A DNA stretch of 64,000 bases from Halegenticoccus tardaugens (GCF_004116405.1 NZ_SDIC01000003.1:1-64000), one strand, 5' to 3'. Counted from the first letter of the stretch, positions 43,272 through 52,243 are shown. Numbers and translations are program-made. Notes: generated by a model from the letters alone, not told the origin.

Positions 43272-43665
43272 CGGATTCACCGGCGGAGATCTGCGACCGA
43301 ACCGGCCGACGACGTCCCCGCCACGATCGGCCGTCGGCGCAGGATCCGTAAAGTGCTGTCTCAGATTCCCACGAGACGGTAAACCGCGAGAACATGTTCG
43401 CTTCGGGAAGGTCGTCTTCGCGAGAACGTCGGTGCGGCCGCGACCCGCGACGTCCCGACCGAGGTCGTCGGCGTGCGCCCGAAACCCCGCCGCGTTCGAC
43501 GAGAATTCGAGGGACGACGTCACTCGATCATATGTAAAATTTCTGATATATACGGCGAGATGGCCGCGTCGTGACCCCCTCCCTGAATCCACTCAGATTT
43601 ATTAACGACGAATATAATTATTAATACCGAAACCAATAAGGGGATTGGGGGAAATTTTCGCCGAC
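43272..43665. other. Divergent control region of nosZ and the GntP-type permease
   Basis: About 390 bases without a gene. On the nosZ side are two minus-strand TATA candidates, GGTTTACCG (43376-43384) and CTTTACGG (43349-43356), and the inverted repeat at 43387-43400. On the permease side the stretch 43597-43626 is strongly AT-rich (for example AATATAATTATTAATA) and is the likely promoter. G+C is lower than in the flanking genes. Confidence 0.55.
43387..43400 (-). promoter_or_regulatory. Candidate regulator-binding inverted repeat upstream of nosZ
   Basis: The minus strand reads CGAACATGTTCTCG; GAACATGTTC is a perfect palindrome. It fits the incomplete palindrome CGAA-N4-TTCG that I recall for the haloarchaeal denitrification regulator NarO, with one mismatch. 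It abuts the TATA-like GGTTTACCG, the position expected for an activator. Binding is inferred. Confidence 0.45.
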
Positions 43666-45057
43666 ATGCCATTTGCGAACACGGTACTCCAGCTCGGAGG
43701 ACAAGCACCGGTCGCCGCCCTGCTGGTGGGCGTGATCACCGTCGTGTTGCTATTAGTCGTGCTGGACGTTCCGGCGTTCATCGGACTCATCCTCGCGACG
43801 TTCGCCGTCGGGCTCGTGACCCCGGCAGTCCCGCTGGGAGACGTCGCCGCCGAGACCGCCGCCTTCTTCGGCGACGGAATGGCCGGCATCGGGATCCCCA
43901 TCCTGATGGCGGCGGTCATCGGGAAGTCGATGGTCGAAAGCGGGGCGGCGGATCGCATCGTTCGCGCGTTCACGTCGCTGTTCGGCGAGGGGAACACCGA
44001 GATCTCGCTGTTCGGGAGCAGTTTCGTGCTGGCGGTGCCGGTGTTCTTCGACAACGTCTTCTACCTGCTCGCGCCGTTGGCGCGATCGGCCCGTTCGCGT
44101 ACCGGCGGAAACTACGCGCTGTACATCGTCGCCGTGGGCGCGGCCGGCGCGGTGACGCACGGATTCGTTCCGCCGACGCCGGGACCGCTGCTCGCGGTGG
44201 AGGAGTTCGACGCCAACCTCGGGCAGACGATCCTCGTCGGCTTGCTCGTCGGAATCCCGACCGCGATCATGGCGGGGCTGGGCTACGGGTACTGGATCAA
44301 CAGGCGGATGACGATCCCGCTTCGGGACGCGATGGGAACCACGGTCGACGAGCTCGAAGACGTCGCCCAGACGCCCGTCGGTCAGCTACCCGGCGTGTTC
44401 GAATCGCTCCTCCCGATCCTCCTCGCCGTCGTGCTCGTGGGCGCGGACACCACCGTCGACACGTTCGTCGGGGAGGATTCGGCCCCGGCGGCCGTGACCA
44501 GCTTCGTCGGCGACCCGAACTTCGCGCTGACGGCCGCCGCGATCGCGGCGGCGCTCACGTACTTCCGCATCAGCGCCGTCGACAGGGAGACGTTCGCCGA
44601 CGAACTGACGGAAGCGCTCAAAAGCGGCGGCAACATCGCCGCGATCACCGCCGCCGGCGGCGCGTTCGGCGTCATGCTCGAAACGGCCGGCGCCGGGGAG
44701 TACATCGCGAACGCGCTGGAAGGCGTCGGTCTGGGGCTGCTCGTGACGGCGTGGGTTATCGCCGCCGCGGTTCGCGTCGTCCAGGGATCGGCGACGGTCG
44801 CCATCGTCACCACCGCCGGGATCACGGCTCCGCTGGCCGGCGACCTCTCGGTCAACCTGGCCTATCTCGTGATGGTGATCGGTGCCGGCGCCACCTTCTG
44901 CTCGTGGTACAACGACAGCGGCTTCTGGATCGTAAAGGAGATCGGCGGCCTCACGCAGACGGAGACGCTCAAAACGTGGACCGTCGCGACCATCCTGATC
45001 GGAATAACAGGCCTCCTCAACGCGCTGGTCCTCTCGACGGTTCTCCCGCTGGCCTGA
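43666..45057 (+). CDS. GntP-family permease (gluconate/hydroxy-acid:H+ symporter)
   Basis: A 463-residue membrane protein with about twelve to fourteen helices. GntP-type segments: FGDGMAGIGIPILMAAVIGKSMVESGAADRI, FDNVFYLLAPLAR, THGFVPPTPGPL, GGAFGVMLETAGAGEYI, RVVQGSATVAI, CSWYNDSGFWIV. Substrates in the family are gluconate, glycerate and similar acids. ATG at 43666 is preferred to a TTG at 43645. No catabolic gene is adjacent to fix the substrate. Confidence 0.88.
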   Translation: MPFANTVLQLGGQAPVAALLVGVITVVLLLVVLDVPAFIGLILATFAVGLVTPAVPLGDVAAETAAFFGDGMAGIGIPILMAAVIGKSMVESGAADRIVRAFTSLFGEGNTEISLFGSSFVLAVPVFFDNVFYLLAPLARSARSRTGGNYALYIVAVGAAGAVTHGFVPPTPGPLLAVEEFDANLGQTILVGLLVGIPTAIMAGLGYGYWINRRMTIPLRDAMGTTVDELEDVAQTPVGQLPGVFESLLPILLAVVLVGADTTVDTFVGEDSAPAAVTSFVGDPNFALTAAAIAAALTYFRISAVDRETFADELTEALKSGGNIAAITAAGGAFGVMLETAGAGEYIANALEGVGLGLLVTAWVIAAAVRVVQGSATVAIVTTAGITAPLAGDLSVNLAYLVMVIGAGATFCSWYNDSGFWIVKEIGGLTQTETLKTWTVATILIGITGLLNALVLSTVLPLA

Positions 45058-45104
45058 CGCCCGCCGGGGACGTTTATCACGTTCCCTGACCAGTCCGGAA
45101 GCGA

Positions 45105-45116
45105 ACATTTAACACC
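45105..45116 (+). promoter_or_regulatory. TATA box of the prepilin peptidase gene
   Basis: ACATTTAACACC, 22-33 bases upstream of the GTG at 45138. The promoter of the broken gene thus still looks intact. Confidence 0.5.
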
Positions 45117-45137
45117 TCGCTCCTCGCCTGAACTCCC

Positions 45138-46142
45138 GTGCTCGGTAGCGTGCCCGACCTCCTGCGTTTGCTCGCGCTCCCCGCGTTCGCGTGGGCGGCC
45201 CTGCGGGACCATCGCACCCGTCGGCTTCCGAACCGCCTCTGGTACCCACTCTGTGCGCTCGGCACGGTTCTGCTCGGCTGGGAGTTGTGGGTTCACGCCC
45301 CCTTCGTCGGCTTCGCGGACCGGCTCTTTCTCGTCCGCGTCGCCGTCAGCGTGGGGCTGGTGGTCTCGCTCAGTTACGCCTTCTAGCGGCTCGGCGGCTT
45401 CGGCGGGGCCGACGCGAAGGCGCTCATGACGCTCGCCGTCCTGTTGCCGACCGTCCCGACCTACGACCTCGGGGCCGTCGCGTTCCCGCTCGTCCACGCG
45501 CCGCTCGGCGTGTTCTCGTTGACGGTGCTCTCGAACACGGTGCTCGTCGGCCTCGCGTATCCGCTCGCGCTCGCGCTCCGAAACGCCCGCGCGGGCGAGA
45601 TTCGGCCGGCGATGTTCCTCGCGCGGCGACTTCCCGCCGACGCCCTCCCGACGGCGCACGGCCGCCTCTTCGAGACGCGCCGGGGGATCACCCGCAGCGG
45701 GCTCGACCTCGACGCGCTCCGGATGTACCTTCGCTGGCGCGGCGCGACGCTCGCCGACCTGCGCGCGGACCCGACGGGTCACCGCGATCCGGCGAGCGTC
45801 GGCGAAACGCACGACCCCACCGACGGGGCGGTTCACGCCGCGCCGGCGACGGACGGCGGCGTCGGCCCGGCCGAACCGGGGGCGATCGGCTCCGACGGAT
45901 CCGACGGCCGCGACGTCGAAGATCCGTGGGCGGCCGCGGCGTTTCTCTCGTCGGTCGAGGGATCGGCGTACGGGACGACGCCCGACTCGCTCCGCGAGGG
46001 GCTCGAAGCCGTGACGGCCCAGGACGACGTGTGGGTGTCGCCCGGCCTCCCGTTCGTCGTTCCGATGTTCGTCGGCCTGCTCTGCGCCTTCACGTTCGGC
46101 GACCTGCTGTTCTGGTCGCTCACGGCGATCGGAGTCGTGTGA
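45138..46142 (+). pseudogene. Prepilin peptidase (A24 family) interrupted by an in-frame TAG
   Basis: Type IV prepilin/pre-archaellin aspartic peptidase of the PibD kind, 335 codons counting the stop at codon 83 (45384-45386). The first catalytic Asp, D24, is in [15 protein letters not shown]; the second, in FGGADAK (Asp92), lies after the stop, so neither half can be active alone. Where related proteins usually have Trp before RLG the codon is TAG instead of TGG, a single-base change. The downstream frame continues open to 46142 with helices at its C terminus. It could be a real mutation, a sequencing error, or (unlikely) read through; TAG is an ordinary stop for many genes here. Confidence 0.85.
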
Positions 46143-46251
46143 TCCAAGAGCGGACGCCGTTGGCTCCAACCAACCTCCGTTCCCCCGACCGTTCCTCGGA
46201 CGCCGCCCGCTAGTCACAAAGCATATCGGGAGCAACCACTTTTTTCGAGGC

Positions 46252-46620
46252 ATGACCGTCGAGGTGGACTTCGGCGACGACGGCCTGGTCCCCGCCGTCG
46301 CACAGGACGCCGACTCCGGCGAGGTGTTGATGCTCGCGTACGTCTCCTCGGAGGCGCTCGAACGAACCCGCGAGACCGGGCGCGCGCACTACTACTCCCG
46401 CAGCCGGGACGAACTCTGGGAGAAGGGCGCGACCAGCGGCCACGTCCAGACCGTCCGCGAGGTGCGGGTCGACTGCGACGCCGACGCGCTGGTGTACGTC
46501 GTCGAACAGGCGGGCGGGGCCTGCCACACCGGCCACCGCTCCTGCTTCTATCGCACCGTCGAGGGCGAACGCGTCGGGGAGCGCGTGTTCGATCCCGAAC
46601 GCGTGTACGAATCGGAGTAG
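46252..46620 (+). CDS. hisI: Phosphoribosyl-AMP cyclohydrolase
   Basis: Third step of histidine synthesis, opening the purine ring of phosphoribosyl-AMP. The 122-residue protein shows [46 protein letters not shown] active region ([10 protein letters not shown] here), [16 protein letters not shown] and the metal-binding [11 protein letters not shown]. No HisE domain is fused, as usual in haloarchaea. Confidence 0.95.
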   Translation: MTVEVDFGDDGLVPAVAQDADSGEVLMLAYVSSEALERTRETGRAHYYSRSRDELWEKGATSGHVQTVREVRVDCDADALVYVVEQAGGACHTGHRSCFYRTVEGERVGERVFDPERVYESE

Positions 46621-46629
46621 CCCGCGACC

Positions 46630-47781
46630 ATGTCCAGATCGCTCGGGGACGCGGAGGGGGCGATCCCGGAGATCGAGGAACTCGAATCCGCGGCGGAGAA
46701 CCTGCGCACCGTCGAGAACGAGATCGAAGCGGTCGGCGAGGCGCGCGTCGAGGCCGTCGCGGCGGCGCACGACGGGGCGATAGACCTGCTCCGTCGATAC
46801 GAGGGCTCTGCGACCGGCACCGGCGACTTCGGGGCGTACGTTCGGTTTCAGGAGTCGTTCGTCGACCTCGTCGACGATCTCGACGACGACCTGCCGGCGC
46901 GTGACGCGTTCGAGGAGGCGAACGAGGCGCTCGACCGCCGCCGGCTTCGCGAGCGCGACTTCGACCGGGCGCGGGAGACGCTGTCGGCCGCGGCCGAGGT
47001 GGCCGGTCTTCTCGACGACCGCGCGGACGCTCGCAAGCGGTTCCGGCGCGCGCGACACGCCGCGGAGGAGCGTCTCGGTGCGATCGACGAGCGAATCGAC
47101 CGCCTCGAACGGCTCCTGACGCTCGGCGAGGTCGATCTCGACGCACCCGTCGAGGTGCTCCGCGACCCCATCGAGGCGTACAACGAGGCGGTTCGGGAGG
47201 CGTTCGGCGCGTTCGAGTCGGGGGCGAGCGCGCGCGACCTGCTCGACTTCGTCACGTCGACCGAGGCGTATCCGCTCGTCGACTACGACCGCCCGCCCGC
47301 GGACCTCCGGGAGTACGTCGAGTCGAATCCGGCGGGCGAAAAGCCGATTCCGAAGCTGCTCTCGTTCGCCGAGTACTCGAACTCGAAGCTCGATCACTAC
47401 GTCGACGATCCCGCCGCGCTCAAGCGTTGCGTCGCGGTCAACCGAACGTACCTCCAGCGCCTGAGCGCGGAGCCGCTGACGGTGTCGTGGCCGCCGCCGT
47501 CGGCCGATCACCTGCGGTACCGCGCGCGCGAGCTGGTCGCCGTCGTCGGGCGGTTCGCGCCCGACGAGGCGGTCGCAAAGGCGCGGACCGTCCGCGATCT
47601 GACCGCCGACGCCGACCGGTACGAGCGGCTGCGAACCGCGGCCGTCGCGAGGGCCGAAGTGGACGACGACGAGCGGCGGCGGATCGAGTCGGGGGCGGTC
47701 GAATCGGAGCGCGAAACGCTCCGCGAACGCCGCGAACGCCTCACGGCGGCGCTGGAAGCGCACCCGTCGCCGGGACGGTAG
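46630..47781 (+). CDS. Haloarchaeal coiled-coil protein of unknown function
   Basis: A 383-residue highly charged soluble protein. Residues about 10-190 are predicted long alpha-helical coiled coil with heptad-like Leu/Glu/Arg patterns (EELESAAENLRTVENEIEAV, ERLGAIDERIDRLERLL); residues about 200-300 form a smaller globular part (TEAYPLVDYDRPPADLREYV, YSNSKLDHYVDDP); the C terminus is again helical. It resembles the haloarchaeal DUF7118 group. Nine bases after hisI, so probably cotranscribed with it; the link to histidine synthesis is not evident. Confidence 0.75.
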   Translation: MSRSLGDAEGAIPEIEELESAAENLRTVENEIEAVGEARVEAVAAAHDGAIDLLRRYEGSATGTGDFGAYVRFQESFVDLVDDLDDDLPARDAFEEANEALDRRRLRERDFDRARETLSAAAEVAGLLDDRADARKRFRRARHAAEERLGAIDERIDRLERLLTLGEVDLDAPVEVLRDPIEAYNEAVREAFGAFESGASARDLLDFVTSTEAYPLVDYDRPPADLREYVESNPAGEKPIPKLLSFAEYSNSKLDHYVDDPAALKRCVAVNRTYLQRLSAEPLTVSWPPPSADHLRYRARELVAVVGRFAPDEAVAKARTVRDLTADADRYERLRTAAVARAEVDDDERRRIESGAVESERETLRERRERLTAALEAHPSPGR

Positions 47782-47876
47782 GGAACAGTAGTTGGTAGTA
47801 CGGTTTCTTTATTCAATCTGACCTCTGAATCGATAGCTTCGGCCCGCGTCAGAACGAGTGAGCGATAGTTCTATGT

Positions 47877-47898
47877 GTACCACGCGAGTACCACGATA
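47877..47898 (+). promoter_or_regulatory. Tandem 11-bp repeat at the TA-operon promoter
   Basis: GTACCACGCGA followed directly by GTACCACGATA, ending one base before the ATG at 47900. The TATA-like AGTTCTATG (47867-47875) is about 27 bases upstream of the ATG, so the repeats overlap the transcription start. Ribbon-helix-helix antitoxins bind such short repeats, so autoregulation is likely. Confidence 0.5.
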
Positions 47899-47899
47899 C

Positions 47900-48181
47900 A
47901 TGAGCACGGACGCGGGCGAGAACAACGGCGAGATGGTGAAGCTCAACGTCAAAGTCCCCAAGCGGCTTCTGGAAGAACTCGACGAACTCGCCGAGGAGTT
48001 GAATTACACCAATCGGTCGGAGTTTGTCCGTGAGGTGCTGCGCGACACGACGGAGCCGATTCTGACGCCCGGGGCGCAGGAGGGCGTCTCCCAGGGGTAC
48101 GCGGACGTGGCAGCGGGACGGACGATGTCGATTTCGGAAGCGAAGGACCGACTCGGCATCGAGGACGAAAGCGAGGAGTGA
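47900..48181 (+). CDS. Ribbon-helix-helix (CopG-type) antitoxin
   Basis: A 93-residue protein. The RHH fold is at about 12-55: VKLNVKVPKRLLEELDELAEELNYTNRSEFVREVLRD, strand-helix-helix with the N..R.SEF turn. The C-terminal tail (PGAQEGVSQGYADVAAGRTMSISEAKDRL) is the usual flexible toxin-binding part. It is followed 10 bases later by a RelE/ParE-like toxin gene. Base composition is less GC-rich than the flanking genes, suggesting acquisition. Confidence 0.85.
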   Translation: MSTDAGENNGEMVKLNVKVPKRLLEELDELAEELNYTNRSEFVREVLRDTTEPILTPGAQEGVSQGYADVAAGRTMSISEAKDRLGIEDESEE

Positions 48182-48191
48182 GGGCTGACGA

Positions 48192-48491
48192 GTGGTGAAC
48201 GACATCGTTCTGACAGAGGCGTTCTTTTTGACGGTTGAGCAGTTCGAGACGGAAGACGCGAAGCGTGTCATCAACAAACTCGAAGACATCGGCGACTTCC
48301 CGGAGCACTTCCTCGATCGGCTGAAGAACCACCCGGGGTACAAGCTCCGAGTCGGTGACTTCCGCGTGCTGATCGACTGGGACAAGGACAACGAGACTAT
48401 CTACGCCATCGACGTCTTCGAGCGGAAGAAGGAATACCGCGAACTCGGAAAATACCGCGAGGTCTGGGGGTCCTGGCGCGACGACGAATGA
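48192..48491 (+). CDS. RelE/ParE-type toxin
   Basis: A 99-residue protein with the RelE/ParE fold: a helical hairpin (FETEDAKRVINKLEDIGDF), then the beta-sheet with YKLRVGDFRVLIDWDKDN and IYAIDVFERKKEYR. The RVGDFRVLID motif is characteristic. Such toxins cleave ribosome-bound mRNA or poison gyrase; RelE-like seems more likely. GTG start at 48192 (or 48195). Its stop overlaps the start of the next, broken gene (ATGA). Confidence 0.85.
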   Translation: MVNDIVLTEAFFLTVEQFETEDAKRVINKLEDIGDFPEHFLDRLKNHPGYKLRVGDFRVLIDWDKDNETIYAIDVFERKKEYRELGKYREVWGSWRDDE

Positions 48492-48951
48492 CGGACCCGA
48501 CTGAAAGGACAGAACAGTTTCTCGAAGCGGCGAGGGAGTGCGTCGAGAAGAGCGGCGGGAACGGGGTCGAACGTCTCCCCCGTACGACGAGATCCCCGAA
48601 GAAGACTGGGAAGAGGTCGCCCAGTTACTGAATCGAATCGACCCGGAGGACATGCTTGTCATCCACCGGGGCTTCCTCCGCCACCAGCACGCAAGCGGGG
48701 GCCACGGCCCGTCTGAGGTACGATTCGCCTACCCACCACTCAACGAGACGCTCTTCGAGGCTCTCCAGTCTGTGGACGAATCGGAAGAGGAGTACGATGA
48801 CCCGCTGGCAGTCGCCATCGGCCAAGCACCGTTTCGCCCGGTCTACATCTCACCGCGAGTCGTTCACTCCGTCCGCAGCGCGGATTCGAGCGCGTCGCGC
48901 GCGCCGTCGGCGAGTTCCCGCGCCCGGTCGGCGTCGCGGGCCTCCGAGTAG
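48488..48951 (+). pseudogene. Frameshifted and truncated third gene of the TA operon
   Basis: ATG at 48488 overlaps the toxin stop (ATGA), but its frame ends within about 145 bases. Continuing in the +2-shifted frame gives a coherent acidic protein (PPYDEIPEEDWEEVAQLLNRI ... LETLFEALQSVDESEEEYDD-like segment ... RPVYISPR). The shift maps to the five-C run at 48577-48581; one more C would restore the frame. The 3' end runs antisense into glmM (after about 48863), so the C terminus is also lost or replaced. I do not recognise the family. A sequencing error in the C run is possible. Confidence 0.6.
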
Positions 48952-50228
48952 ATCCGAACCTTCGGCTCCGTCCCGCTGGGTCGGACGAGCACCCAGGCGT
49001 CCCCGTAGTCGAGGCGGTAGCCGTCGGTGGTGTTCGGCGTCGCGTCGGCCGTCGCCGCGTACTCGTCGGCGGCCGCGAGCATCGCGTCGAGTTCGCGCTC
49101 CGACCGGTACGTGAGGTTCACGCGGACGTTGTGGTAGTCGGCGTACGGGACGGCGACCTCGCTGGCCGGCCGCTCGGCGACGAGTTCGAGGAACTTCGCG
49201 CCGACGAACGCACCGTCGCGGACGAGCCGGTAGTTCGGGAAGAAGACGCCGCCGTTGCCCTCGCCCGCGATCGGGACCGACTCGCCCTCGGCCCACAGCT
49301 CGCGGATGCGGGTGATGATGTTCGTCGACCCGATGGGCGTGAGTTCGAGGGCCGCGCCGGCCGAGTCGACCACGTCGACGAGCCGCTGGGAGACGTTCAC
49401 CGCGGCGACGGTCGTGTCGCCCGCGCCGAGCGTCGCCGCCGCGAGCGCCGCGAGGGAGGCGTCGCCCTCGACGTACTCGCCGCGTTCGTCGAAGAAGATG
49501 GCGCGGTCGGCGTCGCCGTCGTGGGCGATTCCCACGTCGGCGTCGGCGGTGCGGACGAGCCGACCGAGGTCCGCGAGGTTCCCCGGAACCGGTTCCGGGT
49601 CGCGGCCCGGGAAGTGTCCGTCGGGCTGGGCGTTGATCGTCACGACCCGACAGCCGAGTTCTCGGTAGAAGTCGGGGCTGGTGAGCGCCCCGGCACCGTG
49701 GCCGGGGTCGAGCGCGACGGTGAGGTCGGCGTCGGCGATCCTCCCGCGGTCGACGGTCGCGAGCATCTCGTCGACGTAGTCGCGGTTCGCGGAGTCGACC
49801 CGCACGGTCGATCCGACCCCGTCCCACGGGGCGACGTCGAAGTCCTCCGCGAGGATGTGCTCTTCGATGCGTTCGAGCCGGTGGACCGGGAGCTCGACGC
49901 CGTCGGAACCGACGAGCTTCACGCCGTTGTACTCGGGCGGGTTGTGCGAGGCGGTGATGAGAACGGCGGGAACGCCTTCGACCTCGCAGTAGCGGACCAC
50001 GCCGGGCGTCGGAACGACCCCGAGCCGGTCGACGTCGACGCCGACGCTCGCGAGGCCGCTCGTCGCGGCGTTCGTGAACATGCCGCCCGTGGTCCGGGTG
50101 TCGCGGGCGACGACAGCCCGGTCGGCGTCCCAGACCGTGCCGGCGGCCTTGGCGACGCGGAGGACGAACTCGGGGGTGAGCTGATCGCCCGCCACCCCGC
50201 GCGTGCCGCTTGACCCGAATAGCTTCAT
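48864..50228 (-). CDS. glmM: Phosphoglucosamine mutase
   Basis: Converts glucosamine-6-phosphate to glucosamine-1-phosphate on the way to UDP-N-acetylglucosamine. The 454-residue protein has the four phosphohexomutase domains: phosphoserine loop TASHNPPEYNG, metal loop DGDADRA (HDGDADRAIFF), sugar-binding GEGNGG, and phosphate-binding VRPSGTEPKVRIYSE. It could also accept glucose or mannose phosphates. Its 3' end meets the broken TA-operon gene on the other strand. Confidence 0.9.
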   Translation of the reverse strand: MKLFGSSGTRGVAGDQLTPEFVLRVAKAAGTVWDADRAVVARDTRTTGGMFTNAATSGLASVGVDVDRLGVVPTPGVVRYCEVEGVPAVLITASHNPPEYNGVKLVGSDGVELPVHRLERIEEHILAEDFDVAPWDGVGSTVRVDSANRDYVDEMLATVDRGRIADADLTVALDPGHGAGALTSPDFYRELGCRVVTINAQPDGHFPGRDPEPVPGNLADLGRLVRTADADVGIAHDGDADRAIFFDERGEYVEGDASLAALAAATLGAGDTTVAAVNVSQRLVDVVDSAGAALELTPIGSTNIITRIRELWAEGESVPIAGEGNGGVFFPNYRLVRDGAFVGAKFLELVAERPASEVAVPYADYHNVRVNLTYRSERELDAMLAAADEYAATADATPNTTDGYRLDYGDAWVLVRPSGTEPKVRIYSEARDADRARELADGARDALESALRTE

Positions 50229-50331
50229 TATCGGAATGTGATCGTTCCCTCGTCAAAGCCGTTCCGAACGCGCCTCGAACGCGACGCGAGCGGGAGGCGC
50301 GACGCGGGGGCGAGGGAGGTCGCCGCGTCGG

Positions 50332-50976
50332 TTACTCCGCGCGCAGCAGCCCGCGCTCCTCGAACTCCGCTTCGAGCCGGTGCATCGACGAGACGACCAC
50401 GTCGCAAACCGGCCGAACCGCGTCTTTCGGGGCGAATCCGACCGCGAGGCCGGCGACTTCGAGCATCGGAAGGTCGTTCGCGCCGTCCCCGACGGCGGCG
50501 GTGTGCTCCATCCGCACGCCCAGTTCGTCGGCGAGTCGTTCGAGCTCGCGGTCCTTCGTCCCTTCGACGAGCGGACCCTCGACCTCGCCGGTGAGTCGCC
50601 CGCCGGCCACGGGCAGTCGGTTCGAGACGATCGCGTCGACCGACGCGCCCTCCTTCTCCAGCGCGCGTTCGACGCCGCGTTCGAACCCGCCCGTGAGGAT
50701 CGCCGTGCGGTGACCGTAGTCGTTCAGCCGGCCGATGAGATCCGCCGCGCCCGGTCGGAGTTCGACCTCGCCGTACGCCGCCTCGGCCGTTTCCTCCTCC
50801 AGTCCTTCGAGCAGCCGCGCCCGCCGCCGCAGGCTCTCCGCGTAGCCGATCTCGTCGTTCATCGCCCGCTCCGTGATCTCGGCCATCTCGGCCGCGACTC
50901 CCTTCCGTCGACCGAGAAGGACCGTCATCTCCGAGTCCGACAGCGTCCCGTCGAAGTCGAACGCGATCAGCTTCAT
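50332..50976 (-). CDS. serB: Phosphoserine phosphatase
   Basis: Last step of serine synthesis; HAD-type enzyme of 214 residues. Motif I FDFDGTLSDSE, motif II LTGGFERGV, motif III Lys in EGTKDRELE, motif IV VGDGANDLPML, and the C-terminal GFAPKDAVRPVCDVVV typical of SerB. Transcribed away from serA, which lies 1.3 kb to the right past a sensor kinase gene. TATA-like GGTTTCAAACC is 23-33 bases upstream. Confidence 0.9.
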   Translation of the reverse strand: MKLIAFDFDGTLSDSEMTVLLGRRKGVAAEMAEITERAMNDEIGYAESLRRRARLLEGLEEETAEAAYGEVELRPGAADLIGRLNDYGHRTAILTGGFERGVERALEKEGASVDAIVSNRLPVAGGRLTGEVEGPLVEGTKDRELERLADELGVRMEHTAAVGDGANDLPMLEVAGLAVGFAPKDAVRPVCDVVVSSMHRLEAEFEERGLLRAE

Positions 50977-51101
50977 GCGCGTACCGTCGGCGTGCTCCGG
51001 TTTGAAACCTCCTGAACCGTCCGGCGGGATCGGCGATCATCGTACACGCGAACAATTGTAGAAAGAAAGGTATTAAACGGTCGGGTCGGTCGTTCGTAGC
51101 G

Positions 51102-52133
51102 ATGGACGGGGGAGGGGCAGTACGTCGGTGGTCGCTGACGACGGCGGCCGTTCTGTTCGCGCTCGTTCCCCTCGCGCACCTCCGCGCGGTCGCCCACCCG
51201 CCCCTGGCGGTCGTGCTGGAGGGCGCGCTTCCGATCGGCCTTCTCGCCGGCGTCGCGCACGTCGGCCGCCAGTACGCGCGGGCAGAATCGGCGGCGTTCG
51301 TCGGCGCGGTGACCGGCAGGATGCTCGCGACCGTCGCCGGGGTGCAGGTGCTGAACCTGTGGACGATGACGGTCACCGTCGCGCGCGGGGGAGACGCCGC
51401 CGACCCGGCGGGAGTGACGGGGATGTACCTCGCCGCCGGCGCGGTGGCCGGGTTGTACCTCGGGGCGGCCGACGTACGGCGCGAGCAGCACGAACGGGCG
51501 CTCGCCGAGGAACGGGATCGGCTCGACTTTCTCAACGACCTGCTCAGACACAACGTGCTGAACGCGATGCAGGTGGTGATCGGCAGGGCGGAGCGGTTGC
51601 GCGAGCGACCGAACCGCGACGACGCCGACGCCGTCCTCCGGTGGGCGCGGACGGTCGCCCGACAGGTCCAGCGCATGCGCCTTCTCACGGGCGAGACCGA
51701 GCGAATCCGCCGGATCGACCTCGCGACCGTGTTGCGGCGGGAGGCGTCGAAGGCCGCGGACCGAGAGGGCGTCGACGTGACCGCCGAACTGCCCCAACGG
51801 CTGGTCGTGGTGGCCGACGAGGGCGTGAGCGCGCTCTTCGAGACGCTGTTTTCGAACGCCGTCGACCACGCCGACCTCGACCCGAAGATCGAACTGTGGG
51901 CCGAGACGACGGCCGACGACGTGACGGTCTGTCTCGCCGACGACGGTCCGGGCCTCCCGGCGGCGCTTTCGGCCGCGCTCAACGCCGGCGAGGCGGACGC
52001 CGACGTGTTCGGGTTCGGACTCCACCTCGTCGCGACGCTCGCGCGGCGGTACGGCGGGTCGCTCCGCGTCGACGAGAACGAGCCCAGAGGAACGGTGTTC
52101 CGCGTGACGCTGCCGCGCGCGGAAGATCGGTAG
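51102..52133 (+). CDS. Membrane sensor histidine kinase
   Basis: A 343-residue protein. Residues 1-130 hold about four membrane helices; the H-box is LNDLLRHNVLNAMQVVIGRAERL with the phospho-acceptor His; the ATPase domain follows with N-box LFSNAVDHAD and G-boxes DDGPGLP and GFGLHLVATLARRYGG, GTVFRVTLP. No PAS or receiver domain, and no response regulator next to it, as usual for haloarchaeal kinases. TATA-like GTATTAAAC (51070-51078) is 27 bases upstream: leaderless. Confidence 0.85.
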   Translation: MDGGGAVRRWSLTTAAVLFALVPLAHLRAVAHPPLAVVLEGALPIGLLAGVAHVGRQYARAESAAFVGAVTGRMLATVAGVQVLNLWTMTVTVARGGDAADPAGVTGMYLAAGAVAGLYLGAADVRREQHERALAEERDRLDFLNDLLRHNVLNAMQVVIGRAERLRERPNRDDADAVLRWARTVARQVQRMRLLTGETERIRRIDLATVLRREASKAADREGVDVTAELPQRLVVVADEGVSALFETLFSNAVDHADLDPKIELWAETTADDVTVCLADDGPGLPAALSAALNAGEADADVFGFGLHLVATLARRYGGSLRVDENEPRGTVFRVTLPRAEDR

Positions 52134-52243
52134 CCGAGACGGACGGGGGCGAGGCGCGCGTCAGCACCTCGCGCGACACGCTGTCGCACGCACTATCCGC
52201 CGTTGGAGAAACCCTTAACCGCGGGCCAACGGTCCCTATCCAC

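Noticed and set aside
45384..45386. TAG as pyrrolysine or programmed read-through in the prepilin peptidase
   Set aside because: TAG ends several ordinary genes here (MC1, serA, the AbrB-like gene), no pyrrolysine genes are visible in the window, and the position corresponds to Trp in the family. A nonsense mutation or an error is simpler.
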